Of a DNA stretch of 8,979 nt, positions 1-6,338 are shown piece by piece; position 1 is the stretch's first letter, and each line of letters opens with the position of its first letter. The DNA lies in assembly GCA_003532515.1 (NCBI GenBank), contig DOEX01000058.1, positions 1 to 8,979 on the forward strand. Reading direction: 5' to 3'. The DNA comes from Anaerolineaceae bacterium (lineage in GTDB: Bacteria; Chloroflexota; Anaerolineae; Anaerolineales; Anaerolineaceae). The notes below the pieces were generated by a model, which searched no databases, had not been told where the DNA came from, and saw only the letters and a program-made list of their open reading frames with translations. Made by a program: the position numbers and the translations under genes.

Positions 1-74
1 CCTCCTTACCGCTGCTTCCTCTCGGACCTGACGGGGTTCGCAGGGCTCCGCCGCACCGGTCCCGCCCGAATGCG
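1..74 (-). ncRNA. ffs: Small bacterial SRP RNA (4.5S type), 3' end beyond the window
   Basis: This is the RNA of the signal recognition particle, which binds Ffh and targets nascent membrane and secreted proteins. Read on the minus strand, positions 34-13 carry the conserved domain IV core: GTCAGGTCC, a GAGA tetraloop (GNRA type), then GGAAGCAGC. This is the Ffh-binding hairpin with its symmetric and asymmetric internal loops. Upstream of it are the usual GC-rich helix strands (GGGCGGGACC, then CCCTGCGAACCCC). The 5' end is placed at about 71-74 from the promoter at 81-109. About 70 nt are visible. The family is usually near 100 nt, so the closing 3' strand lies to the left of position 1. No Alu domain is seen, which fits the small type. 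The identification rests on the conserved core and is firm; the exact ends are not. Confidence 0.9.
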
Positions 75-80
75 AAATTA

Positions 81-109
81 AGGATAACGGATAGAAGGGT
101 GGCTGTCAA
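81..109 (-). promoter_or_regulatory. Sigma-70-type promoter of the SRP RNA gene
   Basis: On the minus strand there is a perfect -35 box TTGACA (109-104), a 17-nt spacer and a -10 box TATCCT (86-81, 4 of 6 consensus). The predicted start at about 74 lies just before the GC-rich 5' strand of the RNA. The -35 box begins 6 nt past the TAA stop of the permease gene at 115, so ffs has its own promoter but shows no terminator separating it from the upstream operon. Confidence 0.75.
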
Positions 110-114
110 CTGGT

Positions 115-1284
115 TTAATCGAAGTACTGATTAGCCTCTTCCACCAATTGGTTCAGCCGGGTGAGGTTATTTGTCAGGGCTGGTGGTGTGCTCTCGAGAT
201 CACCAATCGCCTGAGATAAATTCTCCTGGTGGAGTTTGAGCGATTCGAAGCCCATCAGGGGTCTGGAGGACTTACGCAATTTGGTGGAAAGGCTATTCCA
301 AATGATTTGGACCGTAATAGCGAGCGGTGGAGCCAGAATTAGCCAGCGCAAACCCATCGTTTCGCCAATGATTAAAAGAAGCAGCAAGCGCAGGATCGGC
401 GCATCCCATTTATCCTGGTACAGTTTGGGCCAGACAAACATGCTAAGCACGGTAAGAACAAGGAAAACACACGCCAATAGCCAGGGATAGAAGAGAATGC
501 TGGAGAGAAGCCCAATAGCCAGGGTAAAAAGCAATGCCAAAACAATGCCGATAATTGGCAGTAAATTAGCCAGGGCTACCACTAAACCTAACAAAACAGG
601 ATATGGAGACCGAAGGTAATAGACGCTGACGGAAATAAGGATCCATGTCAGAAAAAACTTGACCAACAGAAACCGCCCATAATCTCCCAGGCTGGCATCA
701 ATCTGGCGCCAGATCGTGCGGGCTTTTTGGCGGCGTTCTACCGAAAGCAAGGAGAGCCAAAGGCGTTCGAAACGATCTTGTGAGCCAGTCCAATAAATGC
801 TGAGAAAAATAATCACAACCAGACCGCTCAGGATCGTTACCAGATTCGTAGAAATATTTTGAAGGACGGGCATGAGAATTTTTCCGCCATCGTTTGTGGC
901 GATGTCGAAAAGTTCCCCAGGAGGAGGAAGCAGCTCAAGCAGTGAGCGGGCAAACCCCAGTCGCTCCAGCCAGACAGGCAAGAACCATCGCTTGAGGTTA
1001 GAGATGGTGTTGACCATGAGGTTGACTTCCTTAGAAAGGCGCATCATATTGAGGTAGAGGAAGTAGCCCAGGCCAGCTATAACAAGCAGTAAGCCGGCAA
1101 TGGAGAGAATGATCTGTATACGGGATTTGCCTTTGAGGTAATCAGCAAAAGGTCGAATGATTGCACCCAGGACCAGCGAGAGTAAGAAATAAATTACAAC
1201 CTCGTTTACCTGCCAAAGGATAAAAACAGTGAGAGCGACCACTGAAAAAGCAGCTGCGTAAGTAAAAGCGCGTTTATTGTCCAT
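115..1284 (-). CDS. AI-2E-type membrane permease homologue (second copy)
   Basis: A 389-residue integral membrane protein resembling the AI-2E transporter/PerM family (PF01594). Several hydrophobic helices are visible: roughly residues 8-45, 56-78, 147-165, 204-223, 229-260, 264-284 and 295-325. The segment NLLPIIG (about 240-246) sits where the family has its conserved Pro/Gly motif, but this copy is more diverged than its neighbour. A polar helical tail of about 60 residues follows the last helix. The ATG at 1284 is preceded by GAGGAG about 6 nt upstream, and the gene overlaps the end of the upstream permease by 11 nt, so the two are probably translationally coupled. Family members have been linked to autoinducer-2 export, sodium/proton exchange or unknown roles, so the substrate cannot be inferred. 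The two products may form a hetero-oligomer (inference). Confidence 0.8.
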   Translation of the reverse strand: MDNKRAFTYAAAFSVVALTVFILWQVNEVVIYFLLSLVLGAIIRPFADYLKGKSRIQIILSIAGLLLVIAGLGYFLYLNMMRLSKEVNLMVNTISNLKRWFLPVWLERLGFARSLLELLPPPGELFDIATNDGGKILMPVLQNISTNLVTILSGLVVIIFLSIYWTGSQDRFERLWLSLLSVERRQKARTIWRQIDASLGDYGRFLLVKFFLTWILISVSVYYLRSPYPVLLGLVVALANLLPIIGIVLALLFTLAIGLLSSILFYPWLLACVFLVLTVLSMFVWPKLYQDKWDAPILRLLLLLIIGETMGLRWLILAPPLAITVQIIWNSLSTKLRKSSRPLMGFESLKLHQENLSQAIGDLESTPPALTNNLTRLNQLVEEANQYFD

Positions 1285-2539
1285 TCTTCTCCTCAGCTTT
1301 TCGGGCTAAAAGAACGTCAAGGTCGCGAGCAACCATTTCCATTTCTTCCATCACTGTATCAATTTTGGTTCTGGTATTGGTATCACCGGGTTGAGTCTGG
1401 CGAGACTGGTTTCTAATATCTGAGAGCAATTCCTGGGTTTCATAACGAAGCAAGTTGAGTTTATCGCGACCACCATTCAACCCTTCTACTTCAGGACCTC
1501 TGTTCATTATGGTGCGGTCCAAAATTAATTGGATGACGGCTGCAAGAGGAATCGCCATGAGGGCACCTCCAACACCATAAAGCGAGGTAAATGCACTGAT
1601 GGAAAGAATTGAAATGAAGGGGTTTACGCCAACCACCTTATTCATGATGCGGGGAACCAGCAGGTTGTTCTCGATTTGTTGGATAATCATGGCCGAAATG
1701 ATCACCCAAATTACTGTATTGGGTGACATAGACAGGGCAACGAGTATTGCGGGTATAGCACCCAAGATGGGACCAACCATCGGGACGGCTTCAAAGAGAC
1801 CTGCAATCACAGCCAGTAGAAAAGCATTTGGCAGACGCAGAATCAGAAAGACGACCAGAGATAGTGCTGCAATGGAAAGACTGAGCACACCCTGACCAAC
1901 CAGGTATCGTGTGAGTTTCAATTCAATTTCCTGCACGATTTCCAAAACATTTTGGCGTTTGTCTTGTTTAATAAAAAACAGGCTTGAGGCAATGATTTGG
2001 GACCCCGAAACCATCCAACGATAAGCAAGAAGCAAGAGCACAAAGGCGAAAAAGATGTTGTTTAATCCAACCCCAAGAAATCGCATGGCACTGTTCAAGG
2101 TGGTGATGGCATCCTGGCTGTCACCTTGAAGCTGATCTCCCAGAGTTAGCTTAGCCGGCAGAGATTCGCTAATCCTGGCTACCAATTCATTGCGACTGTT
2201 CGCAATCCAATCCCGAATAATTCCATAATAGCGGGGAATTGCAGCAAGTAAGGTCTGGTACTGACTGGTAAGCACGGGCAATAACAAGAAAACAAAACCG
2301 ACAATCAATGCCATTAAGCCCACCAGCATGATTGCGCTGGTTAAGTTTCTATGGATCTTGCGGTTAAGTAACCATTGATAGATTGGTCTTGCCATTGTGC
2401 CAAAAATAATGGCGACAAAAAGAGAGAAGAATATGTGATGGAAGCGGTATACCCCGTAAAAGCCTCCCAGAACTAGCAAGAAAAGAAGCACAGCTGTAAG
2501 AGCATCTTTGAATGATGGTTGTGAGTTGGGCTGCTCCAT
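1274..2539 (-). CDS. AI-2E-type membrane permease homologue (first copy)
   Basis: A 421-residue integral membrane protein of the AI-2E transporter/PerM-like family (PF01594). The family signature is clear: FEAVPMVGPILGAIPA at about 249-264, followed by QQIENNLLVPRIM at about 287-299 and a Pro-rich helix before the final membrane segment. N-terminal helices cover about 12-31, 36-52 and 66-92. A loop region of about 60 residues lies between the N-terminal helices and the conserved C-terminal half, as is usual for the family. The last 70 residues (348-421) are polar and probably a cytoplasmic helical tail. The ATG at 2539 has GAGG 7 nt upstream. It starts 78 nt after the nuclease gene, the widest gap in the block, so a separate promoter is possible, though none with good boxes is visible. 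Substrate unknown. Confidence 0.87.
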   Translation of the reverse strand: MEQPNSQPSFKDALTAVLLFLLVLGGFYGVYRFHHIFFSLFVAIIFGTMARPIYQWLLNRKIHRNLTSAIMLVGLMALIVGFVFLLLPVLTSQYQTLLAAIPRYYGIIRDWIANSRNELVARISESLPAKLTLGDQLQGDSQDAITTLNSAMRFLGVGLNNIFFAFVLLLLAYRWMVSGSQIIASSLFFIKQDKRQNVLEIVQEIELKLTRYLVGQGVLSLSIAALSLVVFLILRLPNAFLLAVIAGLFEAVPMVGPILGAIPAILVALSMSPNTVIWVIISAMIIQQIENNLLVPRIMNKVVGVNPFISILSISAFTSLYGVGGALMAIPLAAVIQLILDRTIMNRGPEVEGLNGGRDKLNLLRYETQELLSDIRNQSRQTQPGDTNTRTKIDTVMEEMEMVARDLDVLLARKAEEKNGQ

Positions 2540-2617
2540 TCATCCTCTTGGAAATACTATATATATTGTACATAAATATGGAGAATAATACAGCCTTGAC
2601 ATGCTAAATTGGCTAAT

Positions 2618-3139
2618 TCAGACCAAACTTTGGTCACAAATTTGGGAAAAACCGCAACCTCGGCAGCGAGAAGCTTGTTGGTGAGACCGTTGCGCGATTT
2701 GGGTTCGCTCAACCATGCGCATCTCATCGATGACAGACAGCAGCTGTGACTCCAATTTATCTGTGTAAGGAATGGTGAAGGATTTATTTTGATATTGAAT
2801 GATGCCATAGGGCGGGCGCCGACCATAGTAACCTTCCACCAGCCGGCAGTAAGCAGCTAATTGCATGATATGCGAATCCCATGGGTAAGTGGGTGCGTTT
2901 CCACTCTTCAGTTCGACAGGAACCACCGATCCTTTTTCTTGTTTGATAACATAATCAGGCTTTCCAACCAACTCGAGTTCGGGGTCGTAAAGAGGTTTGG
3001 GCAACCTCTGCCAGTAGGAGCTGTCGGTGTAGAGAAATTCACCTTCTGGAAGTCCAGAGCTTTTCCGCTTGCGACGACTGAGCAGCCAAAGGAAGAGTCC
3101 AAAAGCCAGCAAAAGAATTGCCCAATAGGACAGTCTCAT
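2618..3139 (-). CDS. Membrane-anchored Cas4/RecB-like nuclease, catalytic C-terminal part
   Basis: A 173-residue protein starting at the ATG at 3139. A longer reading to 3199 is possible, but this ATG overlaps the preceding stop as TGATG and has GGAG 9 nt upstream. Residues 6-20 form one transmembrane helix followed by the basic run RRKRK, which places the rest in the cytoplasm. The remainder has the PD-(D/E)XK core of the Cas4/Dna2-RecB group: GKPDYVI (Asp62), VPVELKSG (Glu76, Lys78), then QLAAYC (Gln93, Tyr97). The C-terminus carries three cysteines (159, 162, 168, pattern CxxCx5C) that in Cas4 enzymes bind a 4Fe-4S cluster together with one N-terminal cysteine. That fourth cysteine and the motif-I histidine are missing here but present in the overlapping upstream frame. 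No cas1/cas2 or CRISPR array is visible, so a CRISPR adaptation role is not supported. Known relatives cut DNA 5'-3' or as endonucleases; activity here is inferred. Confidence 0.85.
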   Translation of the reverse strand: MRLSYWAILLLAFGLFLWLLSRRKRKSSGLPEGEFLYTDSSYWQRLPKPLYDPELELVGKPDYVIKQEKGSVVPVELKSGNAPTYPWDSHIMQLAAYCRLVEGYYGRRPPYGIIQYQNKSFTIPYTDKLESQLLSVIDEMRMVERTQIAQRSHQQASRCRGCGFSQICDQSLV

Positions 3140-3363
3140 CAAAGCAGGCTCCAAACCAACAAAATGACGCCAGCAAGAAAAAGGGCCAACCCTAACCATT
3201 GGAACAGCTGGGCATGCTTCACATTGCGTACATGAGAATGATGGACCTGGCTGCCCAGGTCCATTTCAGTTTGATTTTCGGATTTTTCGCCTTGGCGGGC
3301 ATACCACCAGGAGCGCTGGCAGTACAGGAATGCTCCAAGTTCAGAGGCGCTGATCTTGCGCAT
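3139..3363 (-). CDS. N-terminal part of the split Cas4-like nuclease, with membrane helix
   Basis: A 74-residue protein. Its first 25 residues match the start of Cas4-family nucleases: SASELGAFLYCQRSWWYARQ, with Cys15 at the position of the first Fe-S ligand. LGSQVHHSH (36-44) gives the GxxxH motif I of RecB-like nucleases (Gly37, His41). Residues 53-74 form a single hydrophobic helix that ends at the stop codon. The following frame begins with another hydrophobic helix, so together they would make a membrane hairpin with both soluble parts in the cytoplasm. The stop overlaps the next start (TGATG), and the start overlaps the translin stop in the same way. No Shine-Dalgarno sequence is evident, which suggests coupling. 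It is either a genuine split subunit or the front half of a gene broken by a frameshift; the clean couplings and the break at the hairpin turn favour a split gene. Confidence 0.8.
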   Translation of the reverse strand: MRKISASELGAFLYCQRSWWYARQGEKSENQTEMDLGSQVHHSHVRNVKHAQLFQWLGLALFLAGVILLVWSLL

Positions 3364-4007
3364 CAGTTATGGGTTGCAAGCTGCCCGGAAAGCTGGTCCA
3401 GCTTTTGCGCCAGCTGTGCTTCGCGATAAGCGACGGTGACATCCGCGCGTGTACGCTCGATGATCCCCCGTGCTAAATCAGTACGACGGCGCAGGCCGTC
3501 AGTAATAGCGTCCGGGTAGTCCATTGTGACCAGCTGGGTATAAACCTCATCCATTAACTCCAGCAGGCGCTCTACGTCGTTGTTATATCCAGGACGCAAA
3601 AGGTCAAGGCAACGCCGGCGGAGTTCACCCAGTGTTTCGGTGAGGCCGTTGAGGTAAGCCGGGTTTTCTGCGTGCAGGTCTTCTGGAGTGGGAAGGGGTA
3701 GTCCAAGCACCATGGCTACGGTCAGCTCGGCTTCGCAATACTCTTTAACGGCATCTTGCGTATAACCGGCGAAGTAAAGATCAGGGTGAGATTCTTTCAG
3801 GCTCAGGCGCAGTTGATCGACCAATTCGCGCCCCTGGCTAAGTTCCTGGCGTGCTTCAATTTCTTCGTTACGGTGAATAGCGCGGATTGCCAGCGAGGCA
3901 TGCTTTATGCATTGGCGCGCATTTCGCAATGCCTCGTCTCGCAACGCGGTTTTATTTTCGAAATCAGAGCGGATATCTTCGCAGATTTGATCCAAGGCTT
4001 TCATCAC
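3363..4007 (-). CDS. Translin-family nucleic-acid-binding protein
   Basis: A 214-residue, almost wholly helical protein resembling the archaeal and bacterial translin group (COG2178). Typical marks are an early helix ending in SLAIRAIHRNE (38-48), then HPDLYFAGYTQDAVKEYCEA (74-93), PAYLNGL (116-122), GELRRRCLDLLR (127-138) and DYPDAITDGLRRRTDLAR (163-180). Translin binds RNA and single-stranded DNA, and the related Trax is an RNase that uses two Glu and one Asp. Glu89 and Glu92 match the Trax ExxE pair; by eye the third acidic position falls at Thr157 (VYT against VYD), so catalysis is doubtful. The GTG at 4007 is followed directly by an ATG at 4004. GGAAGG lies 6 nt before the GTG and 9 nt before the ATG, so either start could be used. 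It lies 2 nt after DUF3467 and overlaps the nuclease start as TGATG. Confidence 0.85.
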   Translation of the reverse strand: MMKALDQICEDIRSDFENKTALRDEALRNARQCIKHASLAIRAIHRNEEIEARQELSQGRELVDQLRLSLKESHPDLYFAGYTQDAVKEYCEAELTVAMVLGLPLPTPEDLHAENPAYLNGLTETLGELRRRCLDLLRPGYNNDVERLLELMDEVYTQLVTMDYPDAITDGLRRRTDLARGIIERTRADVTVAYREAQLAQKLDQLSGQLATHN

Positions 4008-4009
4008 TT

Positions 4010-4324
4010 TTAGCCTTCCGGTTGGTCGGGGTTGTTGCCACCACGGAAAAGTTCATCTGCCAGCGTGGAACCATGGGGGACTTTAATTTCCCCAAAGTTG
4101 TCTTCGTAGCGCTTGATGTTCTCATTCAAGGCACGCTGTAACATCTTCATTGCCAACGGAGAAAGAATCAGGCGGGTATTAACTTTAGGGTTGGTCACAC
4201 CGGGTAACATAGTCACAAAATCCATCAGGAATTCTGGAGCGGTGTGGCTAATGTAAGCCACATTTACGTAGCGTGCTTCAAGACCCTCTGGAATCTGAAC
4301 CTGGATTCGTTTGATTTCAGCCAT
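4010..4324 (-). CDS. DUF3467-family protein
   Basis: A 104-residue soluble protein matching the DUF3467 pattern (PF11950). It has an opening beta strand IQVQIPEGLEARYVNVAYIS (7-26), an APEFLMDF segment (29-36), then NTRLILSPLAMKMLQRAL (48-65) and NENIKRYEDNFGEI (67-80), which is the family's typical Arg-Ile/Leu-Ser-Pro helix and tyrosine-glutamate end. The fold and function of the family are not established to my knowledge. The ATG at 4324 has a very strong AGGAGGG (4335-4329) only 4 nt upstream, overlapping the ssb stop codon. Its place between ssb and translin suggests a role tied to nucleic-acid metabolism (inference from context). Confidence 0.85.
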   Translation of the reverse strand: MAEIKRIQVQIPEGLEARYVNVAYISHTAPEFLMDFVTMLPGVTNPKVNTRLILSPLAMKMLQRALNENIKRYEDNFGEIKVPHGSTLADELFRGGNNPDQPEG

Positions 4325-4333
4325 GGGACCCTC

Positions 4334-4720
4334 CTAGAAGGGAATATCCTCGTCATCGTCCATTGGACCAAAATTCTGATTGCTGTCTTCGCCCTTGGGG
4401 GTCAGGAAGCGCACAGTTTCAGCAGTAATTTCGTAACTGGCACCCCAGGTACCATCTTTACGCTGGAAAGTAGTGGGATTTCCGTTAGCATCCGGGCGTA
4501 AGCGACCTTCGACCAACACTTTTGAGCCTTTGTGGAGGTATTGATTACAGGTTTCTGCTTGTTTGCCCCAGACAGTGACGCGGAACCAGGTTGTTTCTTC
4601 TTTTTCGCTATAACGACGGCTGGTTGCAACGCTGAAGCTGGTAACAGGGTTGCCTTCGGGGGTATAACGCATTTCGGGGTCTCTCCCCAGGTTGCCGATG
4701 ATGATTATTTTCTGATACAT
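4334..4720 (-). CDS. ssb: Single-stranded DNA-binding protein
   Basis: A 128-residue SSB that coats single-stranded DNA in replication, repair and recombination. The OB fold covers about residues 1-107: IIIIGNLGRDPEMRYTPEG at the start, TSFSVATSRRY, TTWFRVTVWGKQAE (aromatics Trp45, Phe46, Trp51 for base stacking), then KGSKVLVEGRLR. A short linker is followed by the acidic tail DDDEDIPF, the conserved C-terminal peptide by which SSB recruits partner enzymes. It is shorter than the enterobacterial protein because the disordered linker is only about 15 residues. The ATG at 4720 has AAGGAAA about 6 nt upstream. It is first in the leftward operon, and 9 nt separate it from DUF3467. Residues and tail make the assignment secure. 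Confidence 0.96.
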   Translation of the reverse strand: MYQKIIIIGNLGRDPEMRYTPEGNPVTSFSVATSRRYSEKEETTWFRVTVWGKQAETCNQYLHKGSKVLVEGRLRPDANGNPTTFQRKDGTWGASYEITAETVRFLTPKGEDSNQNFGPMDDDEDIPF

Positions 4721-4811
4721 GGAATTTCCTTTCGTGTGTGGTTTAATGTGTGAAAACTTATCAGTTTTATTACGTTAATTTTACTTCATTATCGACCATT
4801 CTCACCAAAAA

Positions 4812-4925
4812 ATGTATGAGCGTTTTGTCAAAGGCACAGATACCACTGAGATATATGAACAGTTTATTGAAGCATGTAATGAATTACCAAATTCATATAT
4901 CGCTACAAAACCCGAAACTTTTTGA
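4812..4925 (+). pseudogene. Short protein-like open stretch, possible gene remnant or tiny gene
   Basis: An ATG-started frame of 37 codons whose translation reads like a real protein: MYERFVKGTDTTEIYEQ, then FIEACNELPNSY and a KPETF end. The frame is open upstream only to a stop at 4776, and no Shine-Dalgarno sequence precedes the ATG. The stop follows a run of five T; losing one T would extend the frame by nine codons (ETKNKYES and stop). I do not recognise a family. It could be a decayed fragment, a real small protein, or chance. Confidence 0.25.
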
Positions 4926-5031
4926 GACAAAAAATAAATACGAAAGTTAATGATTATTTAGTCAATCTCTTGTCAAGACATATGATAATATTACTGAAGG
5001 TTGTTTAACATTTAATTTTGTTGTGTAATAA

Positions 5032-5187
5032 TTAACCTTTTCCAGTTACCGCAGTCAAGGCAAAGCCAACAAATCGCGCAGTCGGCACTCCGGTACTATT
5101 TTTGTTGAACCATACGATGTTTACATAACAGAGTAGCATTGCACTATTATCTCTTCTAACAATATCTATCGGCCTTGAACCAGAGGC
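5032..5187 (-). pseudogene. Possible 3' remnant of an unknown gene
   Basis: A minus-strand frame open for 51 codons between an in-frame TAA (5190-5188) and its stop (5034-5032). The translation is protein-like, for example RPIDIVRRDNSAMLLCYVN and then STGVPTARFVGFALTAVTG. The only ATG inside lies at codon 17, without a ribosome site. It looks like the C-terminal end of a gene whose front has been lost next to the lipoprotein gene. No family recognised. It may be chance, but the composition is unlike random AT-rich translation. Confidence 0.3.
5120..5150 (+). promoter_or_regulatory. Weak candidate promoter for the PDZ lipoprotein gene
   Basis: TTTACA (5120-5125) and TATTAT (5145-5150) each match 5 of 6 consensus bases, but the 19-nt spacer is longer than optimal. 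Transcription would start near 5157 and leave a leader of about 68 nt. No better pair was seen between here and the start codon. Confidence 0.3.
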
Positions 5188-5224
5188 TTAGTGCTAACGA
5201 ATTTGATTCAATTCAGGAGGAAAA

Positions 5225-6259
5225 ATGAAAAAATTTCTTTTGATGATAATGATTGTATTTTTACTGTCTACAGGTTGTACAGCTGAGAAATTTCCGCAAT
5301 CTTCAGGATTCTATTTGTTAACAAAAGCCGGATACAGAGAAATCAATCCAATTTTTGGGAGTCCTGACACTTCAGAATATTTTGACTTTATTGAATCAGA
5401 CAAGAAACCAAAATTTTTCTCTCTCGAAAGTTTCACTGAAATACCAAATGTTTCTGTGTATAACATTGAGACCGGTGAGCCCGTTGAGCATTCATTCTCA
5501 AGGGAAAAGAAGGGAGGTTTAAGCATTGAGATTAATCAAGCACTAGAAAATGGGTTTTATTGCTTCTCGGAGAGCGACCGCTTTGCACCACCCAATGAGA
5601 TCAATCACTGGTGCTTTTCTGTCGGCGTAAGTGAACTGAAAGCCCAACTTCAAGAATCAATAGCGACAAAACTAGATCCAGGACTACAGGGGGTTTTTAT
5701 TCTTACTGGCAATGGATATATACCATTAATTCCGATGTCAATTGAAGATTCGATTCTTTCCAATTACGATCTGGATTCGTTGCCGGTTAGTCTAAGTAGA
5801 GTTCCGGTGATTGGTGTTCGGTCTAGTGAGATAAACCCGGATACAATTGGATTTTTCAAATTGAGACCTTCCATTGGAGTGCATTATGGAATTTTCAATT
5901 CTACTTCCAAAGTGTCAAAGCTTGATTCAAACTGTGGTGCGTATAATGCTGGCATGGAAGTCGGAGACAAAATAATTGGGGTGAATGGTATCGAGGTCAC
6001 AAATAAAGATGAGGTGCTTGATCTTTTGGCAGCCGAACTAAGTTACGGTGAAAAAATTGTCCTAAAGGTTGCTAGAAATGCTGTGATTTCTGAAGCAACA
6101 GTAGTCGCTGATTGCATTAATGCCTGGGGTCTTGACGATATTAACAGCTTACCACAAGAAGATTACTATTCTCTGTATTATGTATCCCCTTTGAAAAGTG
6201 GTTTTGCATACTGTCTTTCACATGATTTTGACGCTGGATATTGTTTCGTTATAGAATAG
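5225..6259 (+). CDS. Putative PDZ-domain lipoprotein built on a duplicated unit
   Basis: A 344-residue exported protein. Residues 1-17 are a signal peptide ending in the lipobox LSTGC, so Cys18 would be lipid-modified and hold the protein on the outer face of the membrane. A PDZ domain covers about 217-285, with NAGMEVGDKIIGVNGIEVTN (241-260) as the clearest part. PDZ domains bind peptides, often C-termini. No protease triad accompanies it. The rest seems to consist of two related units: GFYLLTKAGYREINP (28-42) recurs as GVFILTGNGYIPLIP (156-170), and NGFYCFSES...NHWCFSV (109-132) recurs as SGFAYCLSH...GYCFVI (325-343), with the PDZ inserted inside the second unit. The paired cysteines could form disulphides. 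The ATG has a perfect AGGAGG (5215-5220) 4 nt upstream. The gene lies alone, convergent with the PQQ-type lipoprotein gene. Function unknown. Confidence 0.8.
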   Translation: MKKFLLMIMIVFLLSTGCTAEKFPQSSGFYLLTKAGYREINPIFGSPDTSEYFDFIESDKKPKFFSLESFTEIPNVSVYNIETGEPVEHSFSREKKGGLSIEINQALENGFYCFSESDRFAPPNEINHWCFSVGVSELKAQLQESIATKLDPGLQGVFILTGNGYIPLIPMSIEDSILSNYDLDSLPVSLSRVPVIGVRSSEINPDTIGFFKLRPSIGVHYGIFNSTSKVSKLDSNCGAYNAGMEVGDKIIGVNGIEVTNKDEVLDLLAAELSYGEKIVLKVARNAVISEATVVADCINAWGLDDINSLPQEDYYSLYYVSPLKSGFAYCLSHDFDAGYCFVIE

Positions 6260-6338
6260 TGGGGATAGATACGAAAATAATTCATCTCTTCTTCAAATTC
6301 GCTATTAACGTGTGCTTCGGAAAAGAGGGTCGTACTGG

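Larger units (their letters stand above)
4721..5224. other. AT-rich non-coding stretch between ssb and the PDZ lipoprotein gene
   Basis: This stretch separates two divergent genes. It must hold the ssb promoter, but I could not find a pair of -35/-10 boxes at acceptable spacing: the TTGACA on the minus strand at 4831-4826 has no -10 at 15-19 nt. Two short protein-like open stretches lie in it (4812-4925 plus, 5187-5032 minus), listed separately as possible gene remnants. A weak promoter for the rightward gene is at 5120-5150. No repeats or RNA gene were recognised. Confidence 0.6.

Noticed and set aside
3139..3150. Programmed frameshift at CTT TGA joining the two nuclease parts, as at prfB
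   Set aside because: The prfB-type shift is +1, whereas the next frame here is reached by -1, and no -1 slippery heptamer precedes the stop. Re-initiation at TGATG explains the layout better.
2618..3363. CRISPR adaptation locus, because of the Cas4-like nuclease
   Set aside because: No cas1, cas2, other cas genes or CRISPR repeats are visible in the window, and the protein is membrane-anchored; Cas4-like nucleases also occur outside CRISPR systems.
4826..4831. TTGACA on the minus strand as the ssb -35 box
   Set aside because: At the allowed spacing the -10 position reads TTGGTG; the nearest TATAAT-like sequence (GATAAT, 4793-4788) is 32 nt away.
4750..4950. 66-codon plus-strand frame next to ssb
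   Set aside because: No ribosome site and poor protein character; the overlapping 37-codon frame is more plausible.
5155..5200. Integron-type attC site suggested by the ctaac ... gctaacg motifs
   Set aside because: The paired core sites GTTRRRY/RYYYAAC and the internal symmetry are not present.
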